Origin: Nageia nagi
Taxonomy: Eukaryota; Pinophyta
Direction: 5' to 3'
NCBI GenBank assembly: GCA_050084985.1
Contig: JBITNC010000002.1
Coordinates: forward strand, 17,794,001 to 17,858,000
DNA length: 64,000 bases
In this document: positions 24,601 to 39,600 of the stretch, one piece after another
Layout of the letters: each line of letters starts with the position of its first letter
Numbering within the stretch: the first letter of the stretch is position 1
Translations under genes and position numbers: made by a program
Notes under the pieces: generated by a model
What the model was told of the DNA's origin: nothing
Seen by the model: only the letters and a program-made list of their open reading frames with translations
Databases searched by the model: none

Positions 24601-27600
24601 CACAAAATATGGGATCCAAGGGCCCACGCCTCAATATATCATCAAAATGGAGCAAATACAATGCAATAAGACAAGATAGGCTTGACGTCTGGCTTGGAAG
24701 ACCAGATCTAGCACTCAACAATGGCAAATATGCTCCTGTAAGATTGACATCTAGAACTGAAATCTGAAGTAACCAATAAGAGGCCTAAGAGATGACTCTA
24801 TGCCACACTCCGAAAGTAAGATGACAAATATGATAAAAGCTACCTTCCAAGCCCCTTACTAGCCATACGTCTCACTAGGTGGCCTAGATCTCGCCTAGGA
24901 ATCCATGCTAGACGTCTTGAGATTAGGTGCATTAACAAGGAGTCATCCTAAGCTTGGCGCTAGGATTCCATCTCAAGATGAGCACAAACAAGCGATTGGA
25001 CTATTATTGTTAAATAAAATAACACTACATGACTTAATCTATCCAAGGAGGGTAATGTCCCACATTGGGGCCCACAATTTGCCTTAAATACCTAATGCTT
25101 CGTTACAATTAATGCCTAAGTACAAATTCAATGGTTAAATTAGCACCCCTAACTACAAAATCACCCCTACGTAGCAAAATACTCCTAAATGACTTTATTT
25201 CGTGCCCAAACATCCCCCTAAGGGTAGACATCAAGCATCCAGTGGACCCCATGGGTCATTACATGTGCCAAAAGGCATAGATGGAGAAAAGACACAACAT
25301 TGCTAGGATGGGCCCTAAAACTCAAAATTTGTCTTCACATTTCAGGAATTTATATATAGCAAGTTTCTTGTAAAATCTCTCGCACACTAGCAAAGAATGA
25401 TGTAAAGGAAACCACCTGGAACTTTAAACTGGCTGTAGACAAAAATAGAATAGATTTGATATATAACAGAGAAGCACAGTCCATTGTGAATATCTTATGG
25501 TTTCTAGAAACCTGATGGCTATTTTTATCATTGGACCTGCCACGCACATTATCATTTCCCACTTGAATAAGCCAAGTCAGTTAAACTAAGGAATTCAGGC
25601 TCATCTAACTGCTCTGATAATAGAAAAAAATTGTCACGTAACTCAGATTCTATTTTTTTTAAACCATCTCCTTGAGTTAATCAGTCAAGTCTCACTAAAA
25701 GAGGTGAAATTGAGGCATTTTCTTATTTGGCTTACCACTCAGTCTTAAAATCCTACACATCCTTGACAAATACACACACATGCATGTGTGAGTAAAGAAA
25801 GACAGGGAAAAAGGATCCTGGATAAATTCCTTCCTTTGGATATTTGTAAGTGTGAAAGGCAACACATAAAAGGGTGGATTCAAAACAAGAAGGATGAATA
25901 TTCAATATTTTTCAAGCATTTAAAGCAGAAAAGATGAATTTGAAGAAAAAAACAGAAAATATAAATAACAAAGATATTCTTTCACAGAATTCTTTCCATT
26001 AAGCATTTACTAGTGTAGAATACTATAATAAACTACACAAAAGAATAGATTCATACAAAGAATGATAAATATTCAAAACCATTCTAGCATTTAATAGCCA
26101 GGTGACAACCACTAGTGAACAGAGTCAACCTTATAATGCATTATCAGAAAAGAGGAATTTGATGAAAAAAAAATGAAAAGGGAAAAAAAGTAGAAACTCA
26201 ATGGACTTTTTTCACAGGACATGGAACAAAACATCTGAAAATTTTGGAATCTTCTAGTCCAAGAATGTAAACTTACAACTTTTTCCAGCTGAATCATTCT
26301 TCACAGACAACACACCAAGTAAAGTTTTCCATATCCCTGGAGGTCTTGTTCCCATATGACGGATTCTCTGTGCCTTTTACAAAAACATTGAAAAGAAAGT
26401 CAAGATCAATCAACAATCAAGCATAGTACTAAATTTTTAACCTATATCTCTGTACTCTGTTCTATTAGTTGGAGAGCATGATTTCACGGCCAAGATGCAG
26501 TATGATTCCATTGTATTGTCTTTAAAGATTTATTTGATTGGTCAGTAGGCTACCAAAAACCCAAATTCATTGTGCAAGTGATCTATTAACATCAAACAAT
26601 AGATTTCTGAATCTCAGATTTGGGTCGCAAATAGACATTAATCAAAATATGATTCACTGATAAACTTGAGAATAGATTTGCAAAGGATAAAAGACAAGGT
26701 GGAGAGGAAGCTCCCGTATGTCTTCACCAACAACTTCTTTAATCGCAAGTCACTCTCATTTTTCTGTTTGTTTTTCCTGCAAAGGCTGAATCAGGTTTTG
26801 TAAAGATTCTCCATGGTAGGAATTAAATATGGTTAGTTATGGTGTATTCATGTTGAGAGAAGACATGTTAGTCAGTTTAAATTGTTTATACCTTTGTAAA
26901 GAGTCAATGGGTCTATAATAAAACTTTATGTAAGCTTGACATTGGTTCTTGTAACTCATGTAAGGTCAATCAAATGATTTAAACTTTACTTAAGTTGTGT
27001 CACTTACATAGCCAGCACCGAGCTTCTAGATGATAATTTGCATATTTGTCTATCTGTTTTGGCCTATCCTTGGCCTATGACTTGATGTAGTTTTTTTGGA
27101 TTCTCTTGTAAATTTGTTCTGCTTCCTCTAATCGATTCTCTCCTTATTCTAGTGGTCTCTTATTGACTAAATCTTCCTCTTCTGAATACTCTTAGATTCT
27201 AATTTTCTTAATAGGTGCTGTCCAAGTGGAGTTGCACTTATGTTTAATGTATGAAGCAATCTTTCATCTAGCAAAGGCAGAGGTTGATTGGGGAACGTCA
27301 TCTCAAGCCCTCTGACCCTCGTTTTTTCTTGATCCCCAGTATTTACAAAGAACATAGCATCTACAGATTAAGTATGAGCAGCATTTAAATAGAGCATAAT
27401 TGCTCCCCTAGAATTCTCGTCCACATCCATTGTGGTTGGTGTTCTGATAATTTTTCTCCGAATCTGACTTCTAGTACTATCATCTCCTCTCCTGCTTGTC
27501 ATTCTTTATCTTCCTCTTCTATTTCTTCTTTCTCTATGCCACCTCTAGTACAAATCTTCTAAGTTCTGGAACTGATTCTATAATGCACCACTTATATCTG

Positions 27601-30600
27601 GTTACTTTTTCCTGTGAGAAGAAGGCAATAGGTTTGTCCTCATTTTTAGGTTCTCTCTCCATCAGGGCCCACTCCCTCATTAGCCTCCATACATTTCCCT
27701 ATATTGTTTTCATATTTCTTGATTTCTCTAAGTTTATTGCTTACATTCGCAGGTATTATTTGGGCCCTCTTCTTGGTCTCCTATGCTCTTCTACATTCAC
27801 CACTATGTTCATTTCCTTTTCTCTGCATCTTTCTTTGATTCAACTTTCTTTAACCTCCTTAATGATTGAAAAAACTTCTGGATCCCAAAATCTTACCTGT
27901 CAAATTTTTATTTTATTTTTTTGAGAAAAAAATGTGAATCTGGACTTTCACAATTTTTATTGTATGTCATTCTTTCACCAACCCATTTGATTCACTTGTC
28001 AAGTCTTGATTATATCCTTCGACAAGAGCATAATGAGACTCTTTAGTTCATACTCTAATCAGATACCTAACATTCATGTGATTAATCTGACATTTAAGCA
28101 CATTTATTGCATTTCAACAATAAAAGTGCATTTTGCTTGCAATAGACACATAAAATGTGCACATATACTGTTGAGTGTAATAAAAGATTCTTCATGACCA
28201 TGACATGTCCATCTCTCCCATAAGAATTGAAATTTGTCATCATCATCAAAACCTCTTTCCAGTTGCAACTTGACAGAATGCAAAATAATGCTCCTTTACA
28301 TGGATAACTCAAAATAAATGATATTTAACAATATTTCAAATAATATCCGACACCTCAGATCCCTCTTTGCAAAACTATCAATTTACACTACATGCTATAC
28401 TATTTTTTAAATAGAAAACTTTGAAAGCTGCAGACAGCTGGGTGATGAAATATATTCAAGTATTGGACCAGCCCGTTCTCCATTAAAGCTAACAAGTTGC
28501 AGCAGATGAACAACAGATTGTCTATATAGTTGCATGTTCTTCTATAGAACAAATAGAATTCTTACAATAACATCAAAATAGAGAGCTTCTTAAACAAAAA
28601 CATTGAGTAGAAAGGAAAAATCCAACAATATTTCAAGCCACAGCTCCAAAAAAAACTAGAAAAATACAAATGGATTATTAATAATAATATTGAAGAATTA
28701 TTTACCAAGTTATATACATTCTCTGAGCCAACGATACAGTTGCACATGGAAACATAATTAGAACTTTTGAAATGAATTTCATGTTGTTGGAACTGAGTTT
28801 TAATGCCCCAATCTTGAGGAAAATAATTTTTCTCGTGAATCCACTGCTTAACTGCATATTGAAACAAAGATATGATCGAAAAAAATACATGTAAAACAAA
28901 TACATAGAAAAATAGAAAATACAGAATTATGCAGTCTACTTCAAATCATTAAAAGGCATTATTAAGACATTTTGGTGCTGCAACTCTTAAGTGTTTCCCA
29001 AAAGAATGACACCAGTTCAAACACTGTCGCTGCTCATCCACCACAGAATGCTGTTCAGTGGAAAAACAAAAACTGAGAAAAAAAGGTGCAGCATCTCAGA
29101 TAATTTATACTTGTTTGATTTCTTCAACTATCTTCTCTACCAAGAACTTACAGTATTTTCTCCTTGGGGTGCTATTATCATGGCATTTCTTCTGTGAAAA
29201 TGCTACAGTAGACACCAAGAATCTTAGCAATGTAAGTGAGGAAACCTCATAGAAAGAGAGGGTGATGAAATATTCTTTTTCCCACTTGCCCATGCATTCT
29301 CATTCTTCTTATTCAGAGTATTTCAGACACACTCACATCTAAACAATAATGGTCGGATTGAGTAAGACATTTTTTCCCAATACACTTTCCCTAGTTTACT
29401 AGTTCTGATACAAAATGTTGAAATCTGGTGGAGCAACTAACAAAATGTGGTTCATAAATAAGCAATTTTTAATTATATTATGAAAGCATATTTATACTCA
29501 AATTGGTTCAAGATGGGGCAACAAAATGGATGATTTAATTATTACAATAAACTATATAACTCTAGTCTTGATGACATCAATGATATAATAAACTGCTCAT
29601 CCTAACAAACATATCGTTTTTTTTTCTCTTTTCTCTTCTGTTCTTCTTTCTTTTTTCCAACTCTACTACCTTATTGATCCACCCTTCTATTCATCTGTTA
29701 TCATCATGGTTCAGTTGACAAGGGCATCCTAGAGTATGAAAGGGTGCTTTGCACCATTTTTTTTCCCTAAGCAATTGTGTAGATTAGGGAGGGACGATTC
29801 CATGTTTTTCCCTCAATCACTCAAAAGATTTTTCCTTGACAGCATTTTAAAAAAATTCAACTTTGCAATGCCCAGCAGGAAATAAAATTGTCAATGTACT
29901 CTCCAATGTCCATCCAATCATCCACAATCCTTGTCTACAGTTTCTCAGACTCTTTCAATCTAATTGTGTACCAAGACAGGGATTGTTTTAATCATTTATA
30001 CCTAATAAGTATCCCTTTATACCTAATGTTTGACAATGCGAAGGGATTGTTTTAATCATTTAGCTACCCACCATCCAAACTGAGTTGCTTTCTCACACCC
30101 CTAACTACAATTTCTTCTTGTCTTGGCTTCCAATCCACTGACATTCCCACTTCTAACTTGATCATTCCTCAATGACAAAGGTCCACATCAGCTGAAAAAA
30201 AGGTTTAGTCAAAGTGGGTTCTGTATTTAATGGCAACAACATGAAACCAATGAGTAATTGAACTATTTCATTGCCAGTCTTCGTCAAGAAAGAAAATATT
30301 TTCTATCCCGAATGAATATCAACTATTGGCAGGATTCAACTATAAACTACCTAGAATGAATGTGTTATAACCCCCACATAACCACACATCTATAAATATG
30401 AGTGAGGGCTATGCCCATAAGCATCACTATAAACTCATATTTTAATTGGTATCTTTCAATAATTGGGAGGTCACTCCATAAAAGTGGTAACAACTCTTGG
30501 ATCTCTTCATTGCTATTCACTGTGAACTTCTGTTATTCAATCATTCTAGATTTGGTTGGAGGCAAAGGAAAATATTCTGGTTAAGTGGATTCCTCCTCCT

Positions 30601-33600
30601 TTGGGATGGGTAAAGCTAAATTTTGATGGATCTTCTAGAGGTAATCCAAGAAATTCAGGAGCAGGGGGAATTATTTGTAATGATAAAGGTGAACTTCATT
30701 TAGCCTATGCTGAGAACATTGGACATCAAACTAGTCACTTCGCTGAAGCAAAATCTCTTTGCCAAGGGGTTAAACTTCTAAGGGATGTGGTTTTGAGAGA
30801 GCCATTATTGAAGGAGACTCATTGAATATAATTAATACTTATACACTTAAAGGCACTCAAGAACCTAGTTGGAATCAAGTTAGGCTCAAAGTTGTCAAAC
30901 TCGGAATCGGATAAGAATCGTTTGGCAGGAAGATTTTGATTTTTTGAGAATCGGCGAAAAATCGTCCAATAAGAAAAACCAAGAATTTTTACAATTTGAC
31001 GTTGAAATAAATCATTTTTAGCTATCTCTCAAAATTGCATATAAAATAAGACAACATTCCATATCAAATAATACATTACACAAGTGAAAACATATTGCAG
31101 CATTGGAAATTGTAGAGTTTTCAGTTTTGTACTACATATCGAATGTCCAAGGACCAAAACACATCAAAAATTTCCAAGTTCACAAAACAAAATCTGAACC
31201 AAGACATTTATCTAGATTCTAATGTACATATTGCCTTTCTTTACCCATTCTCAATCTCTCTTTTGTTGCTCTAGGCTTCTAGCCCTGTTAGTGGTTTTTT
31301 TTGGTTCTTCAGACTCTTTCAAGGTCTTCTACTTCTTGGGAATATGATGGATCCCCTACTTGTGGTTGTGTTGGAATCTATCTCAAATAATGTTCCATGG
31401 TGTTTCGGGGACGGGGACGGGGCGTACGGTGAGACACATCTTCGGGGACTCATATCATATGACTCATGAGACTCGAGAGTCAAAACATATCATATGAGAG
31501 TCTAATACAAGAAGTAGAACATAGGACAATGCCAAAATGTCAAAACATATCATATGATTCATAAGACTCGAGAGTCAAAACATATCATATGACTCATCGA
31601 TAATATTTTAATGAAACCTAATGAGAGTATCCAATGTTTTGTTCACAAACCCAAAAGGACCTCTTTAAAAAAACTTTGCTCCTCTTAGCTCCTCCTAGCT
31701 GAAGTTTGCAAGAAAAAGTGAAAAAAAAATCCAATTTTGACCTTTTTTCTTCCCTATCTGGTGCTTAGAAATCCTACGATTTTTTGCCAAAAATTGGGAA
31801 AAAAAGGCCCAAAAAATCAGATTGGGAATCGCCAGAATCAGACAAAAAATCACCACACCAGAAAAATAAGAAAATTGGAATCGGTTCCAAAAAAATCATT
31901 TAGGCTATCGATCCCGATTTTTTGCCGATTTTTCATCAATTTTTACAACATTGGTTAGGCTCGTTGATGAGATTAAATCTTGGCTCTCTATATTGGAGTA
32001 TCATATCATTAACACCAACAAGAAAGGGAACATAATAGTAGACCATCTAGCATACCTTGGTCTTCTTCAAGAAGAGTTCTCTACATGGAGGCAGAATTCT
32101 CCAGAAGCAATCTTTATGATCTCTAATCTTAAATATGGATGATAAAATCCCAATAATAATTAATAAGATGTTGAAGAGGTTCCCTAGTTCGCCTACCATG
32201 ATCAATTTGCTTGAATGGTGGGTGATATCCCCATGGATAGAAGATTCGTCTCAAGTGGATGCCCTTGGAATTTCTATTTTTCAAAAAGGGTGTTTCAGAT
32301 ATGGAAGGTCATGGAATGGGAACTTGAACATTCCCAAGGTGACGAGATTCAAGGCAGTTGATTAGACCAACAAGATCATTTTGTTGACTAGCCCACAAAC
32401 ATTGATGATCCAAATGCTCAATTAGACCACGTATCCATTCGAGCGGGTTCATGCTATCGTACCTTATGCACCATCATGAGTAGGTGAGGCTTGAGCAAAG
32501 CTTTCTAGATCATTGATTGATATGTGCAATGGTGCATCTAGACACATATTCAATGCATGGAGTGGAGCTCCCAATGTCTCATGAGGGAGCATTGATAAAT
32601 CAACTGTTGAGCTTTGCATGTACTCATTCACTTATGGTTTTTTGCATTTTTCTTTCACTGTGCTTGTTTCAATGGTGACAAGAAGGGTTGAGCCTACAAA
32701 CCTAACAATGGATATAGAGGTAATTGCAATCCTGAAGAAGGGGACTGTGGAATTTTCTAAAGAAATTTCCATCAACAAACATGGAGCTAGCTACCACCTT
32801 AGTTTGTTCATGGAGGGATGGGAAAGTAGTTGTACGAGGGTTAAAGTTCAGAATTACGGTGGAGTTGTTGGAGGAGGTTTTTGGTCTAGCAATGAAGGGT
32901 ATCAATTTGAATAGAGAGAAGCACTTGTTGAAGAAGGAGGTCGACCTTTTTCGCAAACAAGAAGGGAAATATAGCAATTTATGGGTAAGGTATCACAGGG
33001 ACTCTTCCAAAGCCATGGGGGAAAGTTTTGTTGACCATCATGTAATTCCTTACCCTTGATGAGAGCTAGGATGTTGTTCAAAGTTTTCATGTGGTTCTCC
33101 TGAACCATCTTCAAGGTAACCATTTATGAATATTCCCCTATTTTTGTTTAAGTTGATGGAGAAGATTGTTCTCATTTTGCAAAATGGCAAGCTTGTGGCC
33201 CCCAAGCATGCAAGGCTCCTCACCATGTTGTATCAGCATATGGAAGCCACGCTGAAGGCGGCCAAAGAAAGTCACATTCCAACAAATTTTACCTCGGATT
33301 CTTCATCCAGTGAGTCAAAATTGGGATTAGAGGCCCCTCCACTCTCACCACAACCGATCAAGAAAGAATCATTGAATACTAACTCAAATGCTTCAAGTGG
33401 CAAAAAGGAGCTTGCGAAAGAGGATAGAGGAAGAGAACAATCCTCTTTCTCGAACACATTGAAAGGGGAGCTTGCCTGTACGAGCAAAAGGATAGGAATG
33501 CACCACTCAAAAGCTATTGGTTACTATTATTGTGATATGAGTCTGGAATTCACATGCAATTTCTGTTGTTGTACTAGCTAAATCATAACAAAATGGTCCC

Positions 33601-36600
33601 ACCACAAATCCAACAAGAAAGATCAATAAGCAAATGCTGCTGCCCCCTCACTGGCAATCTTTTCAGAGTAAGCAACAACAAAAACACAGGTGCCAGTTCA
33701 AAAAGTAAGGCCGCCTTCCATCTTGCCTGATTTGGTCAGCCTCATTAATTAATTTCCGCTACCATTCCTTCCACAGTGAACTATGTAGACAAAAGTGCAG
33801 GGCATCTGATTTGCTCATCTTACTTCTTGGTCAGAGTCAAAATGGAGTGATTTTTCTTTCCATCTTTTCTAATTTAAGGTGAATAGATCTTGTTCTATTT
33901 CTATTTCTTTCAGTCAAAGAAAAAATTTAAAAATGAAAATGCAGTAGACATGGACATGCAAGGCCTACTACACAACCCGTAGGTGATATGGGGGAATAGA
34001 GAAGAAACAACTAGCTACCTGGTATATCTATCTCTGTAATGCCTTGTCCCTGAAGTAAATAACTATCCTCTAAGCTTTCCAAGCTAGGGAGCTCACCCAG
34101 CAGCCATTAAAAGCAACTATTCCAGAATTCCCCAGTTTGAATGATGCAGACAGCTCATCATTTAAAAAACAGTCTTGAAAATAGGGATACAAAAAAAGCA
34201 TATCAAACCCTGAACAAATCAGTAACTCTGAAGGGATTGATATAGTCGCTCATTCTTGTGATTATTCAGGATCTGTTATAGCCAGAAGTACCTTTGCCTT
34301 ACCTACCTCTATTCTCAAAGTAAACCCATCAATCAACTTATTCATTCATTTCTCCACGCTAAGAGTCTAATCAAAGATTCGTGCACTCAGAAAGAAAAGG
34401 TAGATCATTATTATGAATGAAATATTCTTCTCACTAAATTCCCAGTTCATAGTTATAGAAGATAGATAGCCCCTTCTACAGCTTGAAATATTTGAATCCT
34501 TACAAACAAATAGTAGCTTCTACTTGTCGTTTCCAGTTACTAATATGTCTCTCAACCAGTGTTGACTTGACCTGATGGACTCAACCTAGTTAGTGTTGAC
34601 TTGACTTGAAATAGTCCGCTCACTAAATACCTGGTTCATAGTTATAGAAGATAGATAGCCCCTTCTACTGTTGAAATATCTGAATCCTTACAAACAAATA
34701 GCAGCTTCTACTTGTCGTTTCCAGTTACTAATATGTCTCTCAACCAGCATTGACTTGACCTGATGGACTCAACCTAGTTAGTTGGATAGACAGCACTCAA
34801 ATCGTTCACATGATACAACTGCAAGTACAGAGCCAGAAAGAAGAAATTTGGACTCAACCTATATTTTTGAAAGAGATACAACTGAATGAGTAATACTCAT
34901 ATATATAATTAGGCCATTTAGAATACATAATCAGATTACACATGGAGTCATCATAAGGCTTTTGGACTCTTTTAGCACTTGTGTCAATGACACACCTTTC
35001 AAAGAGCTGGATTACACCTTTTTATCCACATCAAGGGTTGTGACTTGATAAGCGTAATGTTTCATGACTAATCCCTATCCAAGCATATAACTTTCTGAGG
35101 ATGGTGCCAATCATATGCTTACAAAACAATATCCTCTAAGAATTATTTTAATACTAAATGGATCTCCCTATAACATTTTCAAATAGTAGTTAATTAATCA
35201 AAAGAAGATGGAAAGTCATCCATAATGCTCTGTGCAAAATACAAACATATTTGCATGACCAATAATTTTTAATGGAGGAAGATGTTAATATTCCAATATG
35301 TCTCGCTTCAATCTATGTCAATGTGGTCATAATCCAGCATGAATATAATTGAGCTAAATTATATCTAAGTTTTTACAACTGACAAACATATAAGATCTAA
35401 CCACCCACTAGTGTCCAAGAAGCTAATGCATAATAGATTGCTAAAAATCAAGTCAGCAATTCAAAACAATCATGTGGTGACACACCTGCATCCTTGTCCT
35501 TGCTAATTCAATCGGAGAACAAGTAATGCATGCCACAGAACGCGCCATTGCTCCTGCAATAAATGGTGCATATGGTGTGAATTGAGGTGCATTTTTCTGT
35601 GAAATCCCTTCAAGCCAATCACGGAAGATCTCATAGCAAGGCATATATATTCCAACCTGATCACAAAAGCAAATTATGCAATTAATATTGCAAACCTCAA
35701 AACATATCATGAAAAAATATTGATAAAGGTCTACTTAGAGCCTCAACATGCAAACCATATTCTTTGAGTGTATATTGTGGTTGATATGAAAAAATATATC
35801 GCGTGTGAAGACAGTACTATGTAATCAGTGCTTCAAGATGCAAACCAGATTCTTTAAGTGCCTATTATGATCAGCATAAAATCTATCAAGTGTGAACACA
35901 CTGCTATCTAAAACATGCATGTTATAATACTATAAAATTACAAAAGCATTTCAGTGGAATATTGAAATTCATAGATTTTCTCCCCACAAGGTGAAAAATT
36001 GATTACTATCATTTCACACACGTGTGTCCTACTTTATTCATTCATCAACATTTATAACTTTCTTGCTTGGTTGGAATTTCCCTTTTGTATAGAAGGGGCC
36101 CACAAAAAGGTTGTTGTATATGCTTGGACACAATGCAAACAGATATAGTACCTAAGTATTCGATAAAGATATATGTCTGTTTATAATGTTGGTAAAAAAT
36201 ATAAAACAGAACATCCTTAAAACCTTCCCTAGACAATCTAATTTGACCTAAACTTAGATGATGAAGTTTTTAATCCAACACATTCATCATAGCAACGCTT
36301 TTAGTCTTCAACATACTTTGAGACTTGAACAGCCATCATTCTTCTCAGCTGTAAGCCCTCTGTTTTTATTTAATTAAGGGGAAATAGGACATATTTGTTT
36401 AATCCTACCCTGAAGATCCTTAGTCACGCTTAGTTTCATAGCAATTAAAGGGCTTTTCAGTATTCCATCTCCCATATCTTCAAGTCGATCCTTCAATCCC
36501 TAGTAATAATTTGAAAAAACAGATTTTAAGAGAGGCCTTGTAAGCTTTCAGGTAAAAGGTATCGGATTTTTTGAATATTCAGTTGCCATTCAATGCTCTG

Positions 36601-39600
36601 TAACTGTTAGAATTATTTTATTCTGTATACCTAGATTTTTGCAATTGAAGGTAGAGAAGGGAAGCATCCCTAAGCTTCGAATGATCCATGATCGAATGCA
36701 CAAGATGATGTCTTCAAATGACCAAATGCCTACCTTTATAGCATTTCAAACTTGTCAATATGCTCCTAAAAGACAGCCGACTAGGAGAGGGGGAATTATT
36801 AATTATTAAATGACCCTAAACCTCCCTAATATGGCCGACTTGGGCATGGGGGCATAATTCATCTTATTGGCCCTTTTTCCTAGCTCAAATAAACACATAA
36901 TTTGCCCTTTCCGAGTGCTTGTGTTTAAGGCATAAATATAGATATAATAAATATATAAATTGACAAATAAAGTACTCTTAATCTAAGTACTAAAGATCAC
37001 AATGAATAAGCATGAGGGGTGACATTTAGATGTCCCAAATTGGGGACATTACAATTCCACCCTCCTCAAATTGCTTACCCTCAAGCAATTCCAAATGCGT
37101 CGCAAGGTGATGTTGGTCTTCATACTTGGTCTTCAATTGTACCAAGTGATGCTTGACTCCATGGGGGTCCTTCAAAAGTGCTAACCAACTGTCCAGGTTC
37201 TCTTCAAAACAGTCCCTTGATAATATCAAGAGAATGCAATCATGGAGGCGGCTGTCCCAAGGTGTAGAAGCAAGAAGTGTTGTTGATGATGCGTGCCTAT
37301 TCAACCTTCAACCCTGTGCATTGCTTCCAAACTGATTCCAATGCTTTGTTGTCCCAAGAGTGTGACAAATCATAGCTGATGAGATGCTGACCTGACTTGC
37401 CTTAGGTGCCAAAAATATTGCTCAAATGCTTGCCAAGTGTTATCCCTTTATAGAGTCTAGCTGTCATATCTCTTGAACCAATGGTACTGAATTTGGTAGG
37501 GCTGTTCCCACCCAAGATGATGTGCAAATCAGTCAATAGTAGACTGATTTTTGAGTCCACAAACTTTGTCTCTCTCCCCATATCAGTCTTCAAAACTTAA
37601 CTGCTAAGGTCATATAGGAATGATAGTGAACTTACATTCTTTTTGGCAACATCAAGATTCATACATGTTGTCATTTGAGGTATAATTGGCTGAAGTAGTA
37701 AGGACTGATTTCTTCACTTAATCATGTCATAAACCTTGCCAAACAAGTTGTAGATCATGCCTCCAAGTGTCCCAACAGAGGGGGTCAAATGAACCTCAAA
37801 GTGTGATTGTATGTCACCTTTCATGGTGGTCAACCAAGGAAATGAAATGGATTCAAGAATGCTGATGTGACAAGGACTGATATACCTCATGTCTAGCTGT
37901 CCAAGAAGTGGATATGCATAGGTCTTCAAAAGGTCTCTTGCTTCCATATGTGATACTTCTTTGAAAGTAGAAAAATAGCTGAGTTTATCCTTTGACATAT
38001 GCTCTTTACCTCCCACAATACTGTCACAAAAATCAGAGATGATGTTTTGGCTGCTCCTTTTCATTTGAGATGAATTTTGGTCCCTTTTTATGATGCAATC
38101 ACTGCTGCAATTGGCAAGGATACGTTTGTCCCTATTTGTTGTTGTTTGGGGCAACCTTTTGGCAATGTTCTTCAATTTTATACGTCCCAAACTGAGTATG
38201 TATTCAAGAGAGGAAAACATGCATGCTCCATAACCTGTCATAAAATCCAACTGTATGGCTCTTCCATGTGGTGTGAGAGCTAAGACTGTCTCTTGCTATC
38301 CAAGGCTGCCCATAGACTCTATCCAAACTGATATCACTGTTGTCCAAACCAATGATGTTGCTTTCCCAAGAAGTGTAGATGTTGGGACTGATTTTTGCTG
38401 TCAAAGGCTGCCTTGTAATGGTGTCATAAATGTTGTTGCTAAAGCTGTAATATTTGTTGTTGATTTGCTCTTGCAAGAATGTTAGTTAGCTATCATATCA
38501 TGAACTATGTAGAATATTGCTATAGAAGTTGTCTGAGGATATGAGGTTACTGCTAATGAGATAGAGGTTCTTGATTCCACATCTTTACCATGCATATTAT
38601 GGGTTGCTCATCTTGCTACTAATTGCGCTCAATTGACTGCTCTGGCTAAGAAGTGTAACCTAAATACAAACACATTTGATTTACCTACCGATAAGATGAG
38701 GATGACATTAGAGCATTGTACAACATTATGAAGGTTCCAACCAGAGGAAGTCAGTTCATTTTAAATAGGTCACTACAGAAAAGAAAAAGACAAAGTTGAT
38801 GAACTCCCTGATAAGTTCCACTAGATATAAACATTGGAAGCATGGTTGTTAGTTGGCTGCTATATGTGTGCGTCCTCCTATAGATCTTCCATAGATTCAA
38901 TCAATTATTATTGCAAATTTGTAATATTTTCTCTATTTAGATAAGAGCAATAAAATATCCACTATTAGTATTGTACACATAGTGAAGAACATAATTTGGA
39001 GTGTTAGCATGGAGACTAGCCATAATAGGGTAGTTGTATTATGATCTTTTTCTCCTTGTGACGAAAGAAGAAAAGAACATTATTCATGCCCCTTTGCCAC
39101 AAATTTGATCATTAAGAGCATATTATTTTTCGTCTACATGGTCTCCCTTGCATAGTTAGTGAGATAGAGCTAACCTTTTGAGTTAGGTTGTCTCCTTTTG
39201 ATGGTTAAAAGTAATCTAAGAGGCACTAAGCATTACAATGTGAGCTAGATTCGATGACAGATGATCAAATAATTTTGAGCCAAATCTAAGCTTTGCTAGC
39301 TAGAATAAAGATTTTTATGAGTTCAACCATATTTGAAGTTGCTATTTGTGGAAAGATATTATTTGTTGTGAGTCTTAATGCAATTTGAACTACCCTAAGA
39401 TAGACCTAACAATCTTCCATATGTATCGCAACATCCAACAAAGAGATATGCTAGAGGGAACCATTTAATGCATCTCTTGGATCTTGGATTGGAAGGAGCA
39501 TGATTTTGATTCACCTATAAACACAAACAAGGAAACTAAGTATCATGGATGCACAAAAGCTTACATAGAGTGGTGGTTGACAACTAGGCCACCTCCAATA

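Larger units (their letters stand above)
30548..32143 (+). pseudogene. LINE RNase H domain, split by a MITE
   Basis: The first part (30556-30886) reads WIPPPLGWVKLNFDGSSRGN and SGAGGIICNDKGELHLAYAE, then, after a frame change near 30795, IEGDSLNIINTYTLKG. The second part (31962-32143) resumes with VDEIKSWLSILEYHI and NKKGNIIVDHLAYLGL. Joined, it is a plant LINE-type RNase H with the four acidic residues still visible (D in NFDGS, E in FAEAKS, D in EGDS, D in VDHLA). No RT lies upstream, so this is a fragment. Confidence 0.8.

Noticed and set aside
27496-27924. 142-codon hydrophobic frame
   Set aside because: Rich in F, L, S and I from TTC/TCT-rich intron DNA. No conserved motif; the signal is base composition.
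37714-38250. 178-codon minus-strand frame
   Set aside because: Long but with no motif I recognise and located in LTR-element internal DNA; kept only as part of that region, not as a host gene.
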